Assembly: GCA_000226015.1 (NCBI GenBank)
Contig: JH155441.1
Coordinates: forward strand, 106,424-130,566
Length of the DNA stretch: 24,143 nucleotides
From: Mnemiopsis leidyi
Taxonomy: Eukaryota > Ctenophora > Tentaculata > Lobata > Bolinopsidae
Reading direction: 5' to 3'
Under the pieces are notes generated by a model. The model searched no databases, had not been told where the DNA came from, and worked only from the letters and a program-made list of their open reading frames with translations. Made by a program: the position numbers and the translations under genes. Positions within the stretch are counted from its first letter, which is position 1. Each line of letters begins with the position of its first letter. Positions 1 to 12,241 of the stretch are shown here, piece by piece.

Positions 1-69
1 CCAAGAGACTCTCCCCGGTCAAAGGGAGCAACCAATTTATTGGTTTTTGGTAATTTTATCTTATTAGTG

Positions 70-260
70 ATTAGGACGGACGCGCGACGCAAAGACTCGC
101 ACGTGCCGCGCGTCCCGATAGGGCGCTCGCAATAGGGCTATGTTCGCTTACTCGCTTAGCAAACTCCCAGCCACCTCAATTTTTGAAAGAGCCGCGCAGC
201 GCCCGGTAATTCGGAATGCACATATACATGTGAGCTTTTGCGTCGCGCGTCCGTCCTAAT
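70..260. mobile_element. GC-rich fold-back element with perfect 24-base arms
   Basis: ATTAGGACGGACGCGCGACG at 70-89 is the start of an arm (70-93) whose exact reverse complement is at 237-260. The 143-base loop is GC-rich in an otherwise AT-rich region. The motif CCGCGCAGCGCCCGGTAA (192-209) returns nearly unchanged at 428-445, so the whole left edge is probably transposon-derived. Confidence 0.6.
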
Positions 261-420
261 TTCGCGCTAAGCTCGCACAGGGATATTTGCCTGGGGACCT
301 CAGGCTAATTGAGATGATATCCGTCTAACGCTTTAACGCGAGGACAGCAGAAAACTGCGAGCCGCGCGCGGGTCGGGTAACACCTTCATGACAAATTGTT
401 GCTTTGCGGAGGGAAACGTA

Positions 421-690
421 GAGAGAACCGCGCAACGCCCGGTAAAGGGATATACGTGTTTAGCAAAGCGGACATAATCAATAATCTTCTATTTGTAGGT
501 CGATGACCTTGGACCTTGCTACACGTTGCATAGCCCTGCTGCCGCGAAGCGCGCGCACGGCGTCCACGCCCCCCGGAGGGTCACAACGTGAGACACACGC
601 CCCCCCCGGAGGTTCACAACGTGAGACAGCCTGGACCTACGTTGAACTTGACGCGTGATGTACGGGCCATACTTATACTTATACTTATAG
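421..690. repeat. GC-rich repeat block with a doubled 32-base motif and a TTATAC tail
   Basis: CCGGAGGKTCACAACGTGAGAC occurs twice in tandem (about 575-595 and 607-627), each copy preceded by a run of C. It is followed at about 669-695 by ACTTAT repeated about four times. GC-rich body plus simple-repeat tail resembles the 3' end of a non-LTR retroelement, but no coding region is recognised. Short open frames crossing it look like chance. Confidence 0.45.
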
Positions 691-695
691 TTATA

Positions 696-2117
696 CTGTG
701 TTGTTGTTTGGCAACAGACACTCGTAACAAATACACGTTCCCTTCTTACCGCACATTGACTTGGGAGGGCTAGAGTTCGACAGTTTTGGAATTGGATTTT
801 GTAACTATTGATTTTACAATTTTTTCTTTGTCCTTGTTGGCAACCCAAATAAAACGATTTTTTGAAGGAACGCAATTCAAACAACCCCTAAACAATTTTA
901 AGTTCAAATGATAAATAAACCATTAATGTTACCATGACATCTTGTTATACCCATTACAATAACTCGTATACTAGCGTCATATGTTCGGCGGGGAGAAGCA
1001 TCATGTTAACACTGACAGAAATAAATCTGACAAGACATTAAGTTGGGTAAGCTACTGAAATTATAGAAAAAAATTAAAGTTTAATCATGTTTTCACAAGA
1101 TCGGTGAAGAAATCACATCATTATGATGACGGACCGCTGGACGCTCGATTTACCAAATCTATGTATTTGTAATGGGTATCATCAATGTAATCCGCAATTC
1201 CCTTTCTCTCTAATCGACATCCCTTCTAAAATTTAACTCCCCCCGGCAGTGGGACAAGATTTGCACGGTCCATAACAAGCAGATTGAAAGGATTAATTTA
1301 AAATTATGGAATCTGATCCATCGCAGTGCAAGAGCTATGCAATGCTAACTAAAACTTAGCTTTCGAATATCAAAATTAAAATGAATAGTTGCGACCCTTC
1401 CAGTGTAATATTAAGAGACCTCAGAAAATAGAAAGTAATCATTTTCAAATAGTAGACTGCTACAAATCTCAATCTTCCCAATGCCACGAAGGGGCAATGT
1501 GTTAAAATTTATCATCAAATGTTCTTCATTTAAAAAGGCACAAGCCTCTTCAATTTAAAGAGATAACTTGTTCAGGGAATGTTAAATCGTGTGTTGTGAA
1601 CAATTCGCCCCGAAATTCACAATGATTGTGAATTTTACGTAACATTTTGTATGTAATAAGACAAACAAATCACATGATTTATGACGTCATCAAACCAGCG
1701 CCCTTCTTATCCTATTGCTACTCACTCCACACATAAAAATTTTTCAAACAAAATTCGCAATTAAATGTAAATAAGGAAAATATACTGCTTGTCCTACAGC
1801 AGGTTGCCATATCAACAAGGCACCTGCGATTTCTAAAGCAGAACGTTTGGTCGTCTTGGCACGATCACTGTTGAAAATGCTTCCTTATGTTCAGCTTGTG
1901 AACCGTAAATGGGTAACAATTATTACGGGAATTTAGGTGCTCCAAGACAGAAACGATCGAAGTGAGTTCAGGAACTAATTTTATCGCACCAAACGCGAAC
2001 TGGAAGCATTAACAACTAAATCTTCTCGATCTTCCTCGTCTTCTTCTTCTTCTTCGTAACACATGGATTGTGCGCCGCATTTGCAGATTGCTGTGCGCGC
2101 GACATGGAGTAGAAGTG
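696..2117. other. Non-coding stretch downstream of TLK
   Basis: AT-rich sequence without a recognisable gene. It should hold the TLK 3' UTR near its right end, but no clear AATAAA on the minus strand was found. A perfect CRE palindrome TGACGTCA lies at 1682-1689, and a CTTCTTCTTCTTCTTCG stretch at about 2039-2056. Confidence 0.5.
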
Positions 2118-5100
2118 TTAGGAGTGACTACTGGTAACTACAGGGGGTAGGAAGGTCCCTAGAGATTGGGGTATGGGGGAAGGAGGCGCTTCTTGCTGCA
2201 CCTGAAATAGCGGTGGTTTAAGAAATGAGAGAAGTTTTAACACGACGTGCTGTAAAAACAGACTTTGAAATAAATTGGATACTTAGTGTTGATAAAGCAT
2301 CTCAAGTTCAGTGACAACCAATAAAGCAAACATTAGTAAAAAGAAAATAGATATTGGTCAATTACCGGTGGGTGCATTTTCTCGCTCTTGGTTCGCTTGG
2401 GAGGCTGCTTGAGGTACGGATCTTCAGAAAGTTGGAGTACATCAACACGTAAGTCTGCACGGTACGACAAACACTTTCTTATAAACGTCTGAGGGAGAGG
2501 TTGTTGAAGTAATTTCAAGCGTCATTCTAAAAATACTGAACAAGTTTTAAAGCTCAAATGAATTGACCGTCTAGGGTCCGAGGATCTAGACCCAATAAAT
2601 GAGATGAGCTAACATTTTAATGCTTCGAAACAGAAGTAAATCAATCTGAAAGAGAACCTTGGCTTCTTGAGAGATTTTGGGAGAAACAGGAAACTCTACT
2701 TCCTTAGCTTTGAGGATTGTGTTGAACTTGAGAATGGCATCCTGCGCCATGTTGTTGCCAAACGGCTTTTTTCCGTACAAGCACTGAAATAAGAGTTTTC
2801 ATTTACGCCAGTCGCCAGGGCAACAATCAACTTGTATCAATCGGCATTTGGCAAGATATCTTCAACCGTGTTGTTCCTTTATTTTCAGAAAAATGTTTTT
2901 GGACAAATCTTATGACGTGGTGATATTATCTGTACCTGATAGAAGATAACCCCGATAGACCAAACGTCAACTTTGCTGGATATTTTGGGAGATTCAGTAA
3001 AACACTCTGGAGGCAAATACCAGTATGTTCCAGCACCTGTAAGCAATGTAAGTGAAAACTGATCTGGAAAATTAGCAGATATTGATGATTAAGAAATAAG
3101 GGCAACGTCTGCCCATATTTCTTCCCTGGTGGATCTCAGGTGAAACACCATTGGAGGCTTAAAAACTGATCAACTATTAAGTATACTGTACTCCTAACAA
3201 CTACGATGCAGGAAATTTTACAGTACCTTGAGATGTGAGCTCCATGCCTCCATCATGACTGTTCTCCATGATCTTGCTGAGACCAAAGTCCGTTATTTTT
3301 AGACTACCGATGAAGTCTCCCTTGCCGACAAGCAGAATGTTACCTGGAACCCAAAGCGCGTTAGTGGTTACCATGGCTACGATTGTAAAATCTTTCATCC
3401 TCATCATGGAAATTGGAATGTGGGACCAAACAAACAAGTGGACAAACAACCATTATATAAAAACAAAAAACCAACCAGGTTTAAGGTCGTAGTGGATGAC
3501 AGGATTCTTTTTTAGGTTGAGGTACCGCAGTGCACTAACAATCTGCATGATAATACAGCGAGCTTCTTGTTCTCTGACACCTGGATGAACAACGTGGCGA
3601 AATTGTATCAACAGTAGGTTTTAATGCAGTGCGCACGGATCGGAATTTCCGATTTAAAATGTTGACAAAATAGCCAAACTGAAGAAAATAGCAAACTGAA
3701 GTACATACTTTTGTGTTGCTTGAGATAAAAGTCCAAGTCGTTTCCATCACAAAACTCAAGTACAGTACAGAAGGACATCTGATCGATCTCAAAGACGTCG
3801 TATAGGGAAACAATGTGGGGGTGATTCAAGCTCTTCTGTATATCGTACTCTCGAACTGATTCGGGCAAATTAATCGCTTAATTTTACAAGTTCTTTTTAC
3901 TGACGAATATTGTAAATCAATGTGTGGATTTAAGTCGTACTTGGATTTAAATTTAAATTAAGCGATGTAAAAATCCTCGACATTGTGAAGTCTCTAACCT
4001 GCGTGTTTTAAATAATTGGCACGTTTCTCGTCCTTCCACTCGCTAGCAAGTTGGTGAACTTTACACGCAACGTATCGCTGTCCGTCAAAGTCGTACGCTT
4101 TGTGAACTTCGCTGAACCCTCCTTTACCTAAAAATAACATTGAGTTAAAGTAGCCAGGACGGTAGAATGTAGATGCTATTAAATTTTATCGTGCTATAAA
4201 ACAAAATCATAACAAAACTTTCCCGGAGCAACTAGCAAGGGAGTAGTAACATTAAGAACAGTTTTAAAGTTTGTGTGACAATCCAGGTAACTAAGCACAC
4301 TAACCAATGAGGTGAAGTAAGAGATAACGACCGTTCTTTAGAGTAGGGTTATCTTTAAATCTGAGAAAATGATTACAGTCAAACTTGGAACTGTGTTTGA
4401 ATAGAGCACGTATAAAAGTGATCCAGAAAATTTTTTTTCTTAATTACAGTAAGATCCAGGCGCACCCTCCAAAGAGCAAAGTTTTCATGATGTAACAAGG
4501 TTTCAGCTCATTACCTGCTGTTATTTTCTGCTTGTATTCGTTTGCTCTCTCTCATGTGAAGTTGGCACTCTTGCTGCAGTTTCTCGATCTCTGTCTGAAA
4601 ACGTTATATTGTTTACATTACATGCAATACGTGGTCATTGTTTACAGATGCAGCACGACCGAAAGTTACTTATTTCTACGAATTTTAACCTCAGATATTT
4701 CATTAACTTAAACTGTAAATTGTATTTTTCGTTACACAATTTGTTAGTTACAGTCAACACAAAACACCTATGCCATAGTGTAAAACACGTATAGTATGCT
4801 GAAATACTGCACACTATTTTATTAGCACGGTACACAGTGTATCACGTATCTTCAGTGGGTGACTACGGACAAAAAAACGTGTACTTCCGTTAGATTGCAT
4901 AGTGCGGTAAGTCAAGCATTGCTTGCCTATCAGAGTATAAAACGTGGGCCACATAGAACTAGCAATTGACAATACACAGAAAGCACAACACGTGATTTGA
5001 ACTAACCAATCAGAACGTAGTTCTTATCTCTCAATCAGAACACAATTTCTATCTCACATGACATAATCTACGACCAATCAGGACAGCTCTTGACACTACC

Positions 5101-8100
5101 TGAATGTCTAGCTCCTCCTTCTTGAGGGCCGCTGCTTTGATCTTCAAGATCTCCTCCATTTCGTGAAGCTCCTGCTGGTCAATGACGGGAGTAGCGTCAG
5201 TCGGGGCTCTCTTGTTTTCTTTCTTTGGCGTTGGACCATTCATCATTTTACCTGTGGGGAAAAGTTATCTTAGATCGCAAGACAGCCAAATAAATGTCAC
5301 CTAAAAGAAATCAACAATATAATTCAAATTAAAATGAAAGGGAAACGGCCAGGCATTATTAACTCACGTTTTTGGCGGAGAAGTTTCTGTCCATTTTCGA
5401 GACTTTCCTTGTTCTGTTTGAAGCGCTCAACTCGCTGTTTGTGCTCACGAAATGCGTACCTAAAAACAGTGCATAGTATTGGTCAGTTTTAGTAAAAATT
5501 TGTCAATTCCTAAACAAAATGTGTCTTGAGAAAAATAAGCTTGATTTTAGAGAGAGTAGTATTAACTTTCGAAAACAGAAAAAAGGTAATACAACAAAAA
5601 ATTTGACAAAAATTAACAAAGGTTGTATGATAACTAAAAAAATTAGATAAATAAAACACACAATCCCGTTGACTGAAATAAACAAATGAGGTACGATTTA
5701 ACTAAAAAAAACACACGAACCCGTTGACCCAGTCCTCCTGATAGTGAGCACCCGACCTGACGGTGTTGTACTGTCCTAACCGTAACTTGTTGTTGTTACA
5801 TCTCTCTCTTGACTCTTTACTAAACCTCTCAACCTGACGCAATTTTTGGTTACTTTCTCAAGTGTGCATCGTCCATTGGGAATTTGTAGTTTTTTAATTC
5901 AACAATTTACTAATTTGGGGTCACGAGCCAAGACAAACCTTTTCCAAAAGGAGAGTTTTCAGCTCCTTCTGACACTCAGAATAGCGGTGTCTTTCTTGTT
6001 CCAGCTCGCGTGTAAATTCCGCCTCACGTTGCTTGTACTGATTCTGAAGCAGAATTTGTAAATTGATTGGTCATGGTATTTCACTAAACACCATTTATCT
6101 TCCAAAAGGTGGAATAAGGTGAGCGAAAATTGAGACATACGAGATTAGGTCTTTATCCTGAAGGACACAATGAACATTCCTCTTATGTAAGAAACAAACC
6201 TGGAGGTTCTCAATAGTCCTGCGGAGTTCCACAACAAGTTGGGAAGACTCGGAGGGTGGAGGCATCCTGCTCTCTTCCAGTCTTCTCAGATCTCCGGCTG
6301 TAACCACCGTCTGAATGGGGAGGTACATCTAGTTTTTGTCAGAAAATGTGTATGTATGGGATAAAACACTATCAAGCTTAGAAGGGAGATATTGCACTAC
6401 TCTTTGATTCATTAAGAGAGTGGTCGCCAGGAATAGGACATGTTTACGTTATTTACATTCTCCACAAAAAAGTTATGCTAAGTAAAGACGCTTAGTAAAT
6501 TATAAAAACCCAGCTTACCTGGCATGAAGAGTCGAGGGTACATGAAGTGTTGGAATGGAAGGAAGAGTTGGAATCGTTAGCGCTGCTTCCACCCGCCCGC
6601 ATGAACATGGAATCTTGTGGATGCATGCCAGGTCTTCCGTTGTTAGCTCCCGCCCCGTCCTGCTGTTGTTGAGTAATGTTAATACTATATAAGTATAGTA
6701 GTGCACCTAACTTCGTATAGTAGTGCACAATCGCATTAAGCAATCCAATCTAAACAGGGGCGTTACCGTGTACATTATCAAGTGAGAATGGAGTACTGAT
6801 CGTACATTTTTACTGGCAGGAAAGTTAAAACATCAAGGAGGAACAACAAGTTCAAACACATGAAGAATGAAATAAGAAAACACTCACACTGTCTGAGTAG
6901 ACAAGGACTGGTTCAGGTTTCCTGGAGCTGCCGTTAACGTTATCAAGTTGAGGATTATTACTCTGAAGTCAGAAGAAAATGTTAGAGAAGAGCTACAGGG
7001 ACATTTTGGGATGTGTCCTAATTGGCAAAATGTTTACAGGGGAGTTGTTTCAGTTCAGCATATCTCGGTCGCAAGTTATCAGGTATAACATGATACTTGG
7101 ATTCGGATAATTCGATTTCAAAGGTCTGAATCTTTTGCTTCAAAAAGGATGCAGACTAAAGAAGAAGTGATATCAGTACATAAAACCAGGTGTAAAATCG
7201 AATCACACTGGTCTAGATTCACGTAGATAAGCACCGTAACATCCGATCTACGCTACCTTGAAATATTCGCTGATCTTCCGTCCGCTCCGGTTACCAGGAC
7301 TCTTAACACCGTCCATTTCCAATCTCCGTCGTTTTCTGTCGACGACGGCACCGGCGGGGGACAGGACGCCGTCTTGGGAGACACTGTTGTCGCTGAACTC
7401 GTGTAGACCGAGACTCTGGAAGGTGGTACAATATTATTTTTAAGTAGTATTTAGATCAACACATTTAGAAAGTTATGGGTATAGTCCATAGTGTTAGAAC
7501 AAATTCGCGGGGGCTGAGCAAAGGCTATAGCTCATGTGTCAAGTTTTTGGCTTCGGATAACAGGAAATACATTCCGTGTGATCGTGCAGTGAGACGAAGA
7601 ATGCATATTGCATAACTTAAATTTGACAGTTTTGAGTTTGACATACCTTGGAGTCTGAGTCGAGCTTTCTTGGGGGCATGGCCGGTTGTAACGGAGAGGA
7701 ATTCTGAAATGGGCGACACGTACAAATAATAATCAGGACACTTAAAATACAGACTACAAAAGTGTTAAATAACAGTGTATTGTACTAATTAAAAACAGAA
7801 GCAGAAGCTGGGAATGAATGTAAACGATGATATGTAGAAATATGCGGATTTGATTCTCGGTTTGCCGGAAACCAAGTACATACATTCCTGCGGACGGTGG
7901 CGGTTGGCAAGATTAATTAAGGGCTGTACAACACGGGCACACGCACTCATGACACCGTTCTCTTGAATAATCGTGAGCTATAAATAGTACAGTTACCTTT
8001 CCGACGAATCTTGCTTCTAACATCTCTCTTTTTTGAGGATCCAGACCTTTAGGAGCATTAGGGGCTGAAAGGAATAATCTACGTCAACAGATGAGTTGTA

Positions 8101-11100
8101 CCCTAGAAAGCCTAAAATAAAATGCAAAACAGGCGTAAATGCGCGAGAACCCTACAAAAATATCTAATGGAATTGTAATTGCAGAGAAAACGCGACAGTC
8201 AGTAGACACAGATACAATTGTAGCGAGTAATGCAGGTGTATGCGAATCAGTTGTCGAGAAGGAAACAAAGACGTGGATATAAGAGCACACACTACGCTTA
8301 TTAACATTTTAAATGTGCACGTCAGACCTTATCAAATAACAATTTCTTTACTTCACTAGCGTCAAATTCGACGAAAGTTCGGTGTGTTACAGCGTGAAAC
8401 AGAATGTTGAAGATGCGATACTTTTCATACTAACAACGGTCGAAATTGTGTGCTTTAATATTGCGCTCCCGTGCGCGTGCGCGCTGCGCTCGGGGACAAA
8501 CCTATTCTACTGTGCTACGTTATGTATGCAAAACTCAAATTAGCAAATTAAATCAGAAGTAAGTATACAGAACATAGCATGATAAGGCCTTGAATATGAC
8601 AGTAACCGTTTTAGAATTCTCTAGTACGTACAAACTGAAACGATTGTGTAACAAACGTAGTGCTGCGGAGTAAAGAGCGTTTTAAAAACAAACATGCTCA
8701 CGAAAAGAAAGGCTGCGTAACAACCATTGCACACAGGATATTGTATACAGGCATGCATACGCGCATAGGTTCATGGTAATTATTGTAATTAGTGAAGAAG
8801 CGGTACAACGGGAGATGATGTAGACTTCTTACATAAATGTATTGTGTTGGAGCAGCAGATGGAGAAGGAAAATGGAGAAGTGATTATGTGTGATTAGTTA
8901 ATGTGTGATTATGTGTGATTAGTTTTGATAGCAATTAAACAGCTCGAATATGTGAGGCTTTTGACATACAATTCGTGGAAGCTACAAATATTTTGTACAA
9001 TAAAAGATTAATCAATTTCAAGTTCTCAAGATTAATCATAGAAAATTAAAGCAACTAAACACAATAAAAAGAAGCACATATATATATATATATATGTATA
9101 ACGCTTTTGTATAAGTTCGTAACTAAATGCAGTCATATTACGGATTATGCAATAAGCAACGAACAATGCAAGATCGCAAAGTTTAATCGAACTGAATTAA
9201 CAGTGATGAATTAATAACTGAAATCAATGTCATTAACATTTTGATCGATGCTGTTTGATTTAATGATGTTCAACAAAACATGAAACTTTAGGAGACATCA
9301 AAAGTAAGAGCTGGACATAGATAAAGACTGAAGTACAGGTCCTGAAATACAATATGTAACTACATTATACACTATACAGCTACATTATATACTATATATG
9401 AGCTAAAAACACAGTACAATGAACATCAAAATGACAGTCAAACGGAAGAAAAGCAGGGAGAAAGAAAAACACAACACTGCCTTAAACGTAACCATAGCAG
9501 AATGCAGTACAAATATATGTTATAGGAGATCATATGTGTTATAGGAGATCATGAGCGTGCAGAAATCTAGTGAGTGTCTACAAGTAATACAGGTGTCAAG
9601 TTGTATAGATAATGTACAGGTTATATAATTGCAGTACATCGTGTACTGATAATGTACACTGTACAGGTTATATAATTGCTGTATATTGTGTACTGATAAT
9701 GTACAATGTACAGGTTTTATAATTGCAGTATATCGTGTAATGATAATGTACAATGTACAGGTTATATAATTGCAATATATCGATTATAGATAATGTACAA
9801 TGTACAGGTTATATAATTGCAGTAAATCGTGTACTGATAATGTACAATGTACAGGTTATATAATTGCAGTATATCGTGTAATGATAATGTACAATGTACA
9901 GGTTATATAATTGCAGTATATCGTGTAATGATAATGTACACTGTACAGGTTTTATAATTGCAATATATCGTGTAATGATAATGTACAGTGTACAGGTTTT
10001 ATAATTCCAGTATATCGTGTACTGATTATGTACAATGTACAGATAAGTAATCAAGAGGTGTGTATTACCCAACAGGAAACCTCTCTGAACTATTTAAAGA
10101 GATTATGAACAACTGTGACTAACGTGAGAATAAACGCAAATACCTACTGTCGATATAACACTTAATTATTAAAACTTCGTGTCCAATACTAACGTCACGT
10201 GACAAAGATGTAGATATTTAGACCTGCTAAATTCGGACCACTTTCAGTTCCGGATAGGCTTAATTGCAGCAGTCTGCAGAAATTTAGAAGATATAATGTA
10301 TTAAGCTCAAATTTCGGACCAGCAGAGATTCCTTACTTTAACGTTCTTTAAAAGATCCGGTTAAAAGTCTCACAAGACAACTGTATGAACCAAACAAACT
10401 TTAAGAACGGAGTGCAGCAGAGCAGTACAACATATAACCAAGACCTACATGTTGTAGTTACGTAATATACACGGTACAGTGAGTGTTGTACACAGGTAGA
10501 GATAAGGTTACCTGCACAAAGTAACCTGCTCCGTTTCCTGGGTGTCCAGTAATTACTAGGCCTACTTTATGAAGGAGCAGCGCTAAATATCACGGTATAG
10601 TGTGTGTGTGTGCGACACAGGTAGGTTGGCAGTTTTAGTGTTCTGTACACACAATGGTATGTGTAGTGTGTCTGATCTGGTGGAATGTGTGTTCTGGTGG
10701 GATTTAACTTGAGATCTTTCAACATGGTTTTGTAGACAGGTTGGAATTGATATCTGACATTTAACCTACCATGTGACATTTGTCATTTAACTGAATTGTG
10801 GATTGTCATTTGAAAGCACCATTTACAGTAGATGACAAAGACAACCGACTGCATCAATTTTCTTGCAGTTTAATAAGGCACTTACCCAATAAGAACAGGC
10901 AGGACTAACCAGAAAAAGTAAGAAGATTTGCACAATAAAAAGAGATCCGGGATTTTGGACGGAATACAATATATATTCGAATGCAATTACAATAAAAGGC
11001 AAAAAACAAAAACAAATGAGCCTAACGTTACTGAGTCATTCAAGTCTGGCAAACTAGTCGTCTGAATATAAACACTAAACAGCTAAGCAAATAAACTAAA

Positions 11101-12241
11101 TGAGTTACATAACGACTAAACAATTGGGAGCAACTAAAGCTTATAATGATATAAACAATTTAAAACAAATAAAAAAACTACAATTAAACAAGAATTACGC
11201 CCGCTTTGTTAGATTAGATACCGCTATGAAGTTGCAGTAAACGGTTGCTGTGACGAATGATGATATTCACTACGAATTTTTGTAAGCTAGTCACTGGATA
11301 CAGCTATGAAGTAAGAGCAACGGCTAACTATAGCGTTTTGAACGTTAAATTTAATGGTTAACATACTACCAAGCGCGAGCTTGGATCCTGAACGACAGTC
11401 GACGCAACAGTTACAAAGATTAGGTGAAACTGAAAGTTAGAAATGCAAGCAGATTTAATGGTGGCAACTCCGCGTCAAAAACTCTGCTGAGTGCTGCGTG
11501 TTCCTAAAACTTGACATATCGTAAACGTGGGCGACACAGTGTCATGGGCGCAGATACGTTCTTTCTTGTTGACTTTTTTACTGATATTGTAAATACGTTC
11601 GCGTTCCATCCACGGTGGTTTATCTTTTAATCAGTACATTGGGGTAGTGATTATTTGTTAAATTGTTTCTAAGTGTTAAACCTTCGTGCAGAGTTTTTGC
11701 TTCATCAATCTACACAGATACCAATATTGTTGATTTTCCGCTACTTTTTGCTAACTATTCCCTCCATTTTCGGTAGGAACCCACTATTTCCACTAGCCAC
11801 AAACCATCTTGTTAGGCAGCGCACGTCCCTCCGCTTATTCCCGCTATTTCATAGCTGTCTACTATATTCCACCAGCTTTCCGCCAGAATTTGCATACCTA
11901 AATCCGGCTATACGGAGTACAGACCTGTGGACCTGAATAGCTTTCGTACTTACTCTGTACCACGCATTTACAATTTATCATCCCTTATGTCATTTGAATA
12001 ACTTTACGTACAAGCAGTCCCACGAGCTCTTTCACGTGGTTACAAACGTCTTGCGGAGTTTAACAGGTGTTTTCCTTTATGACCGCGGACAGGGGACACC
12101 GCCATCTACCTACCGTTACCGGCAAAAAAGTATTAGAGATGGAAAAAATTGTCGAACTTGATAAAACTTACTTGTTTCTTTAGAAGGTCTTGTTACATTC
12201 CATGTTTCTAACTGTTCATCCCCTTCAACTAGTGTATTCAT
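2118..12241 (-). CDS. TLK: Tousled-like serine/threonine kinase, complete, 21-22 coding exons
   Basis: Nuclear kinase that phosphorylates the histone chaperone Asf1 in S phase (family knowledge). Coding exons, all minus: 12241-12172, 8064-7997, 7703-7647, 7415-7257, (optional 7155-7090), 6962-6888, 6659-6519, 6310-6200, 6043-5939, 5833-5721, 5459-5368, 5251-5100, 4594-4515, 4360-4305, 4127-3999, 3855-3709, 3580-3476, 3343-3227, 3036-2936, 2783-2658, 2488-2366, 2201-2118 (TAA). The joined frame is 2277 nt, 758 aa with the optional exon; animal TLKs are about 720-770. Near the N-terminus is [13 protein letters not shown], then the basic RKRRR, then KISEYF, all typical of TLK. A charged coiled-coil stretch of about 200 residues precedes the kinase domain (about 443-725), which shows GKGGFSEV, the ATP lysine in YVACK, HYDLKPGN, DFG and [15 protein letters not shown]. 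An in-frame stop lies just upstream of the ATG at 12241. First and last exons are inferred from phase, strong splice sites and a good stop, so they are less certain than the kinase exons. Confidence 0.93.
7090..7155 (-). CDS. Possible alternative 66-nt TLK exon
   Basis: Between the KISEYF exon (ends 7257) and the exon starting at 6962 there is an open 22-codon stretch. It has a pyrimidine-rich acceptor (CTTTAG) and a GTTATA donor. Both neighbouring junctions are phase 0 and this stretch is also phase 0 on both sides, so it can be included or skipped without changing frame. The peptide contains [16 protein letters not shown], which looks like helical TLK sequence, but I cannot match it to a known TLK segment and the donor is not a strong consensus. 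Confidence 0.4.
8881..8924. repeat. Two copies of a 19-base motif
   Basis: TGATTATGTGTGATTAGTT occurs at 8881-8899 and again at 8906-8924 without a mismatch. It is a small tandem duplication within TLK intron 1. Confidence 0.9.
9078..9095. repeat. AT dinucleotide microsatellite
   Basis: About nine AT units in a row, inside TLK intron 1. Confidence 0.95.
9614..10042. repeat. 47-bp minisatellite, 9 copies plus a partial, in TLK intron 1
   Basis: Units begin with GTACAGGTTATATAATTGCA at 9614, 9661, 9708, 9755, 9802, 9849, 9896, 9943 and 9990, with a partial one at 10037. Each unit boundary carries TGTACA palindromes (AATGTACAATGTACAGG). Copies differ by a few substitutions and the spacing is exact. 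Confidence 0.95.

Larger units (their letters stand above)
8065..12171 (-). other. TLK intron 1, 4.1 kb, repeat-rich
   Basis: Bounded by the donor ACAA|GTAAG at 12172/12171 and the acceptor TTTCAG at 8065. It contains a GC-rich patch (8460-8500), an exact 19-base repeat (8881, 8906), an AT run (9078-9095), the 47-bp minisatellite, and a perfect GTCACGTGAC palindrome at about 10196-10205. No coding exon is recognised in it. Confidence 0.75.

Noticed and set aside
519..884. Open frames on both strands over the left GC-rich repeat block
   Set aside because: They run through the doubled C-rich motif and the TTATAC tail, and show no domain or splice logic.
9520..10072. Two minus-strand open frames with repeated peptides such as YNLYSVHY
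   Set aside because: They are translations of the 47-bp minisatellite inside a TLK intron, not proteins.
11673..11936. 87-codon plus-strand open frame
   Set aside because: Hydrophobic, low-information sequence inside TLK intron 1, with no recognisable features.
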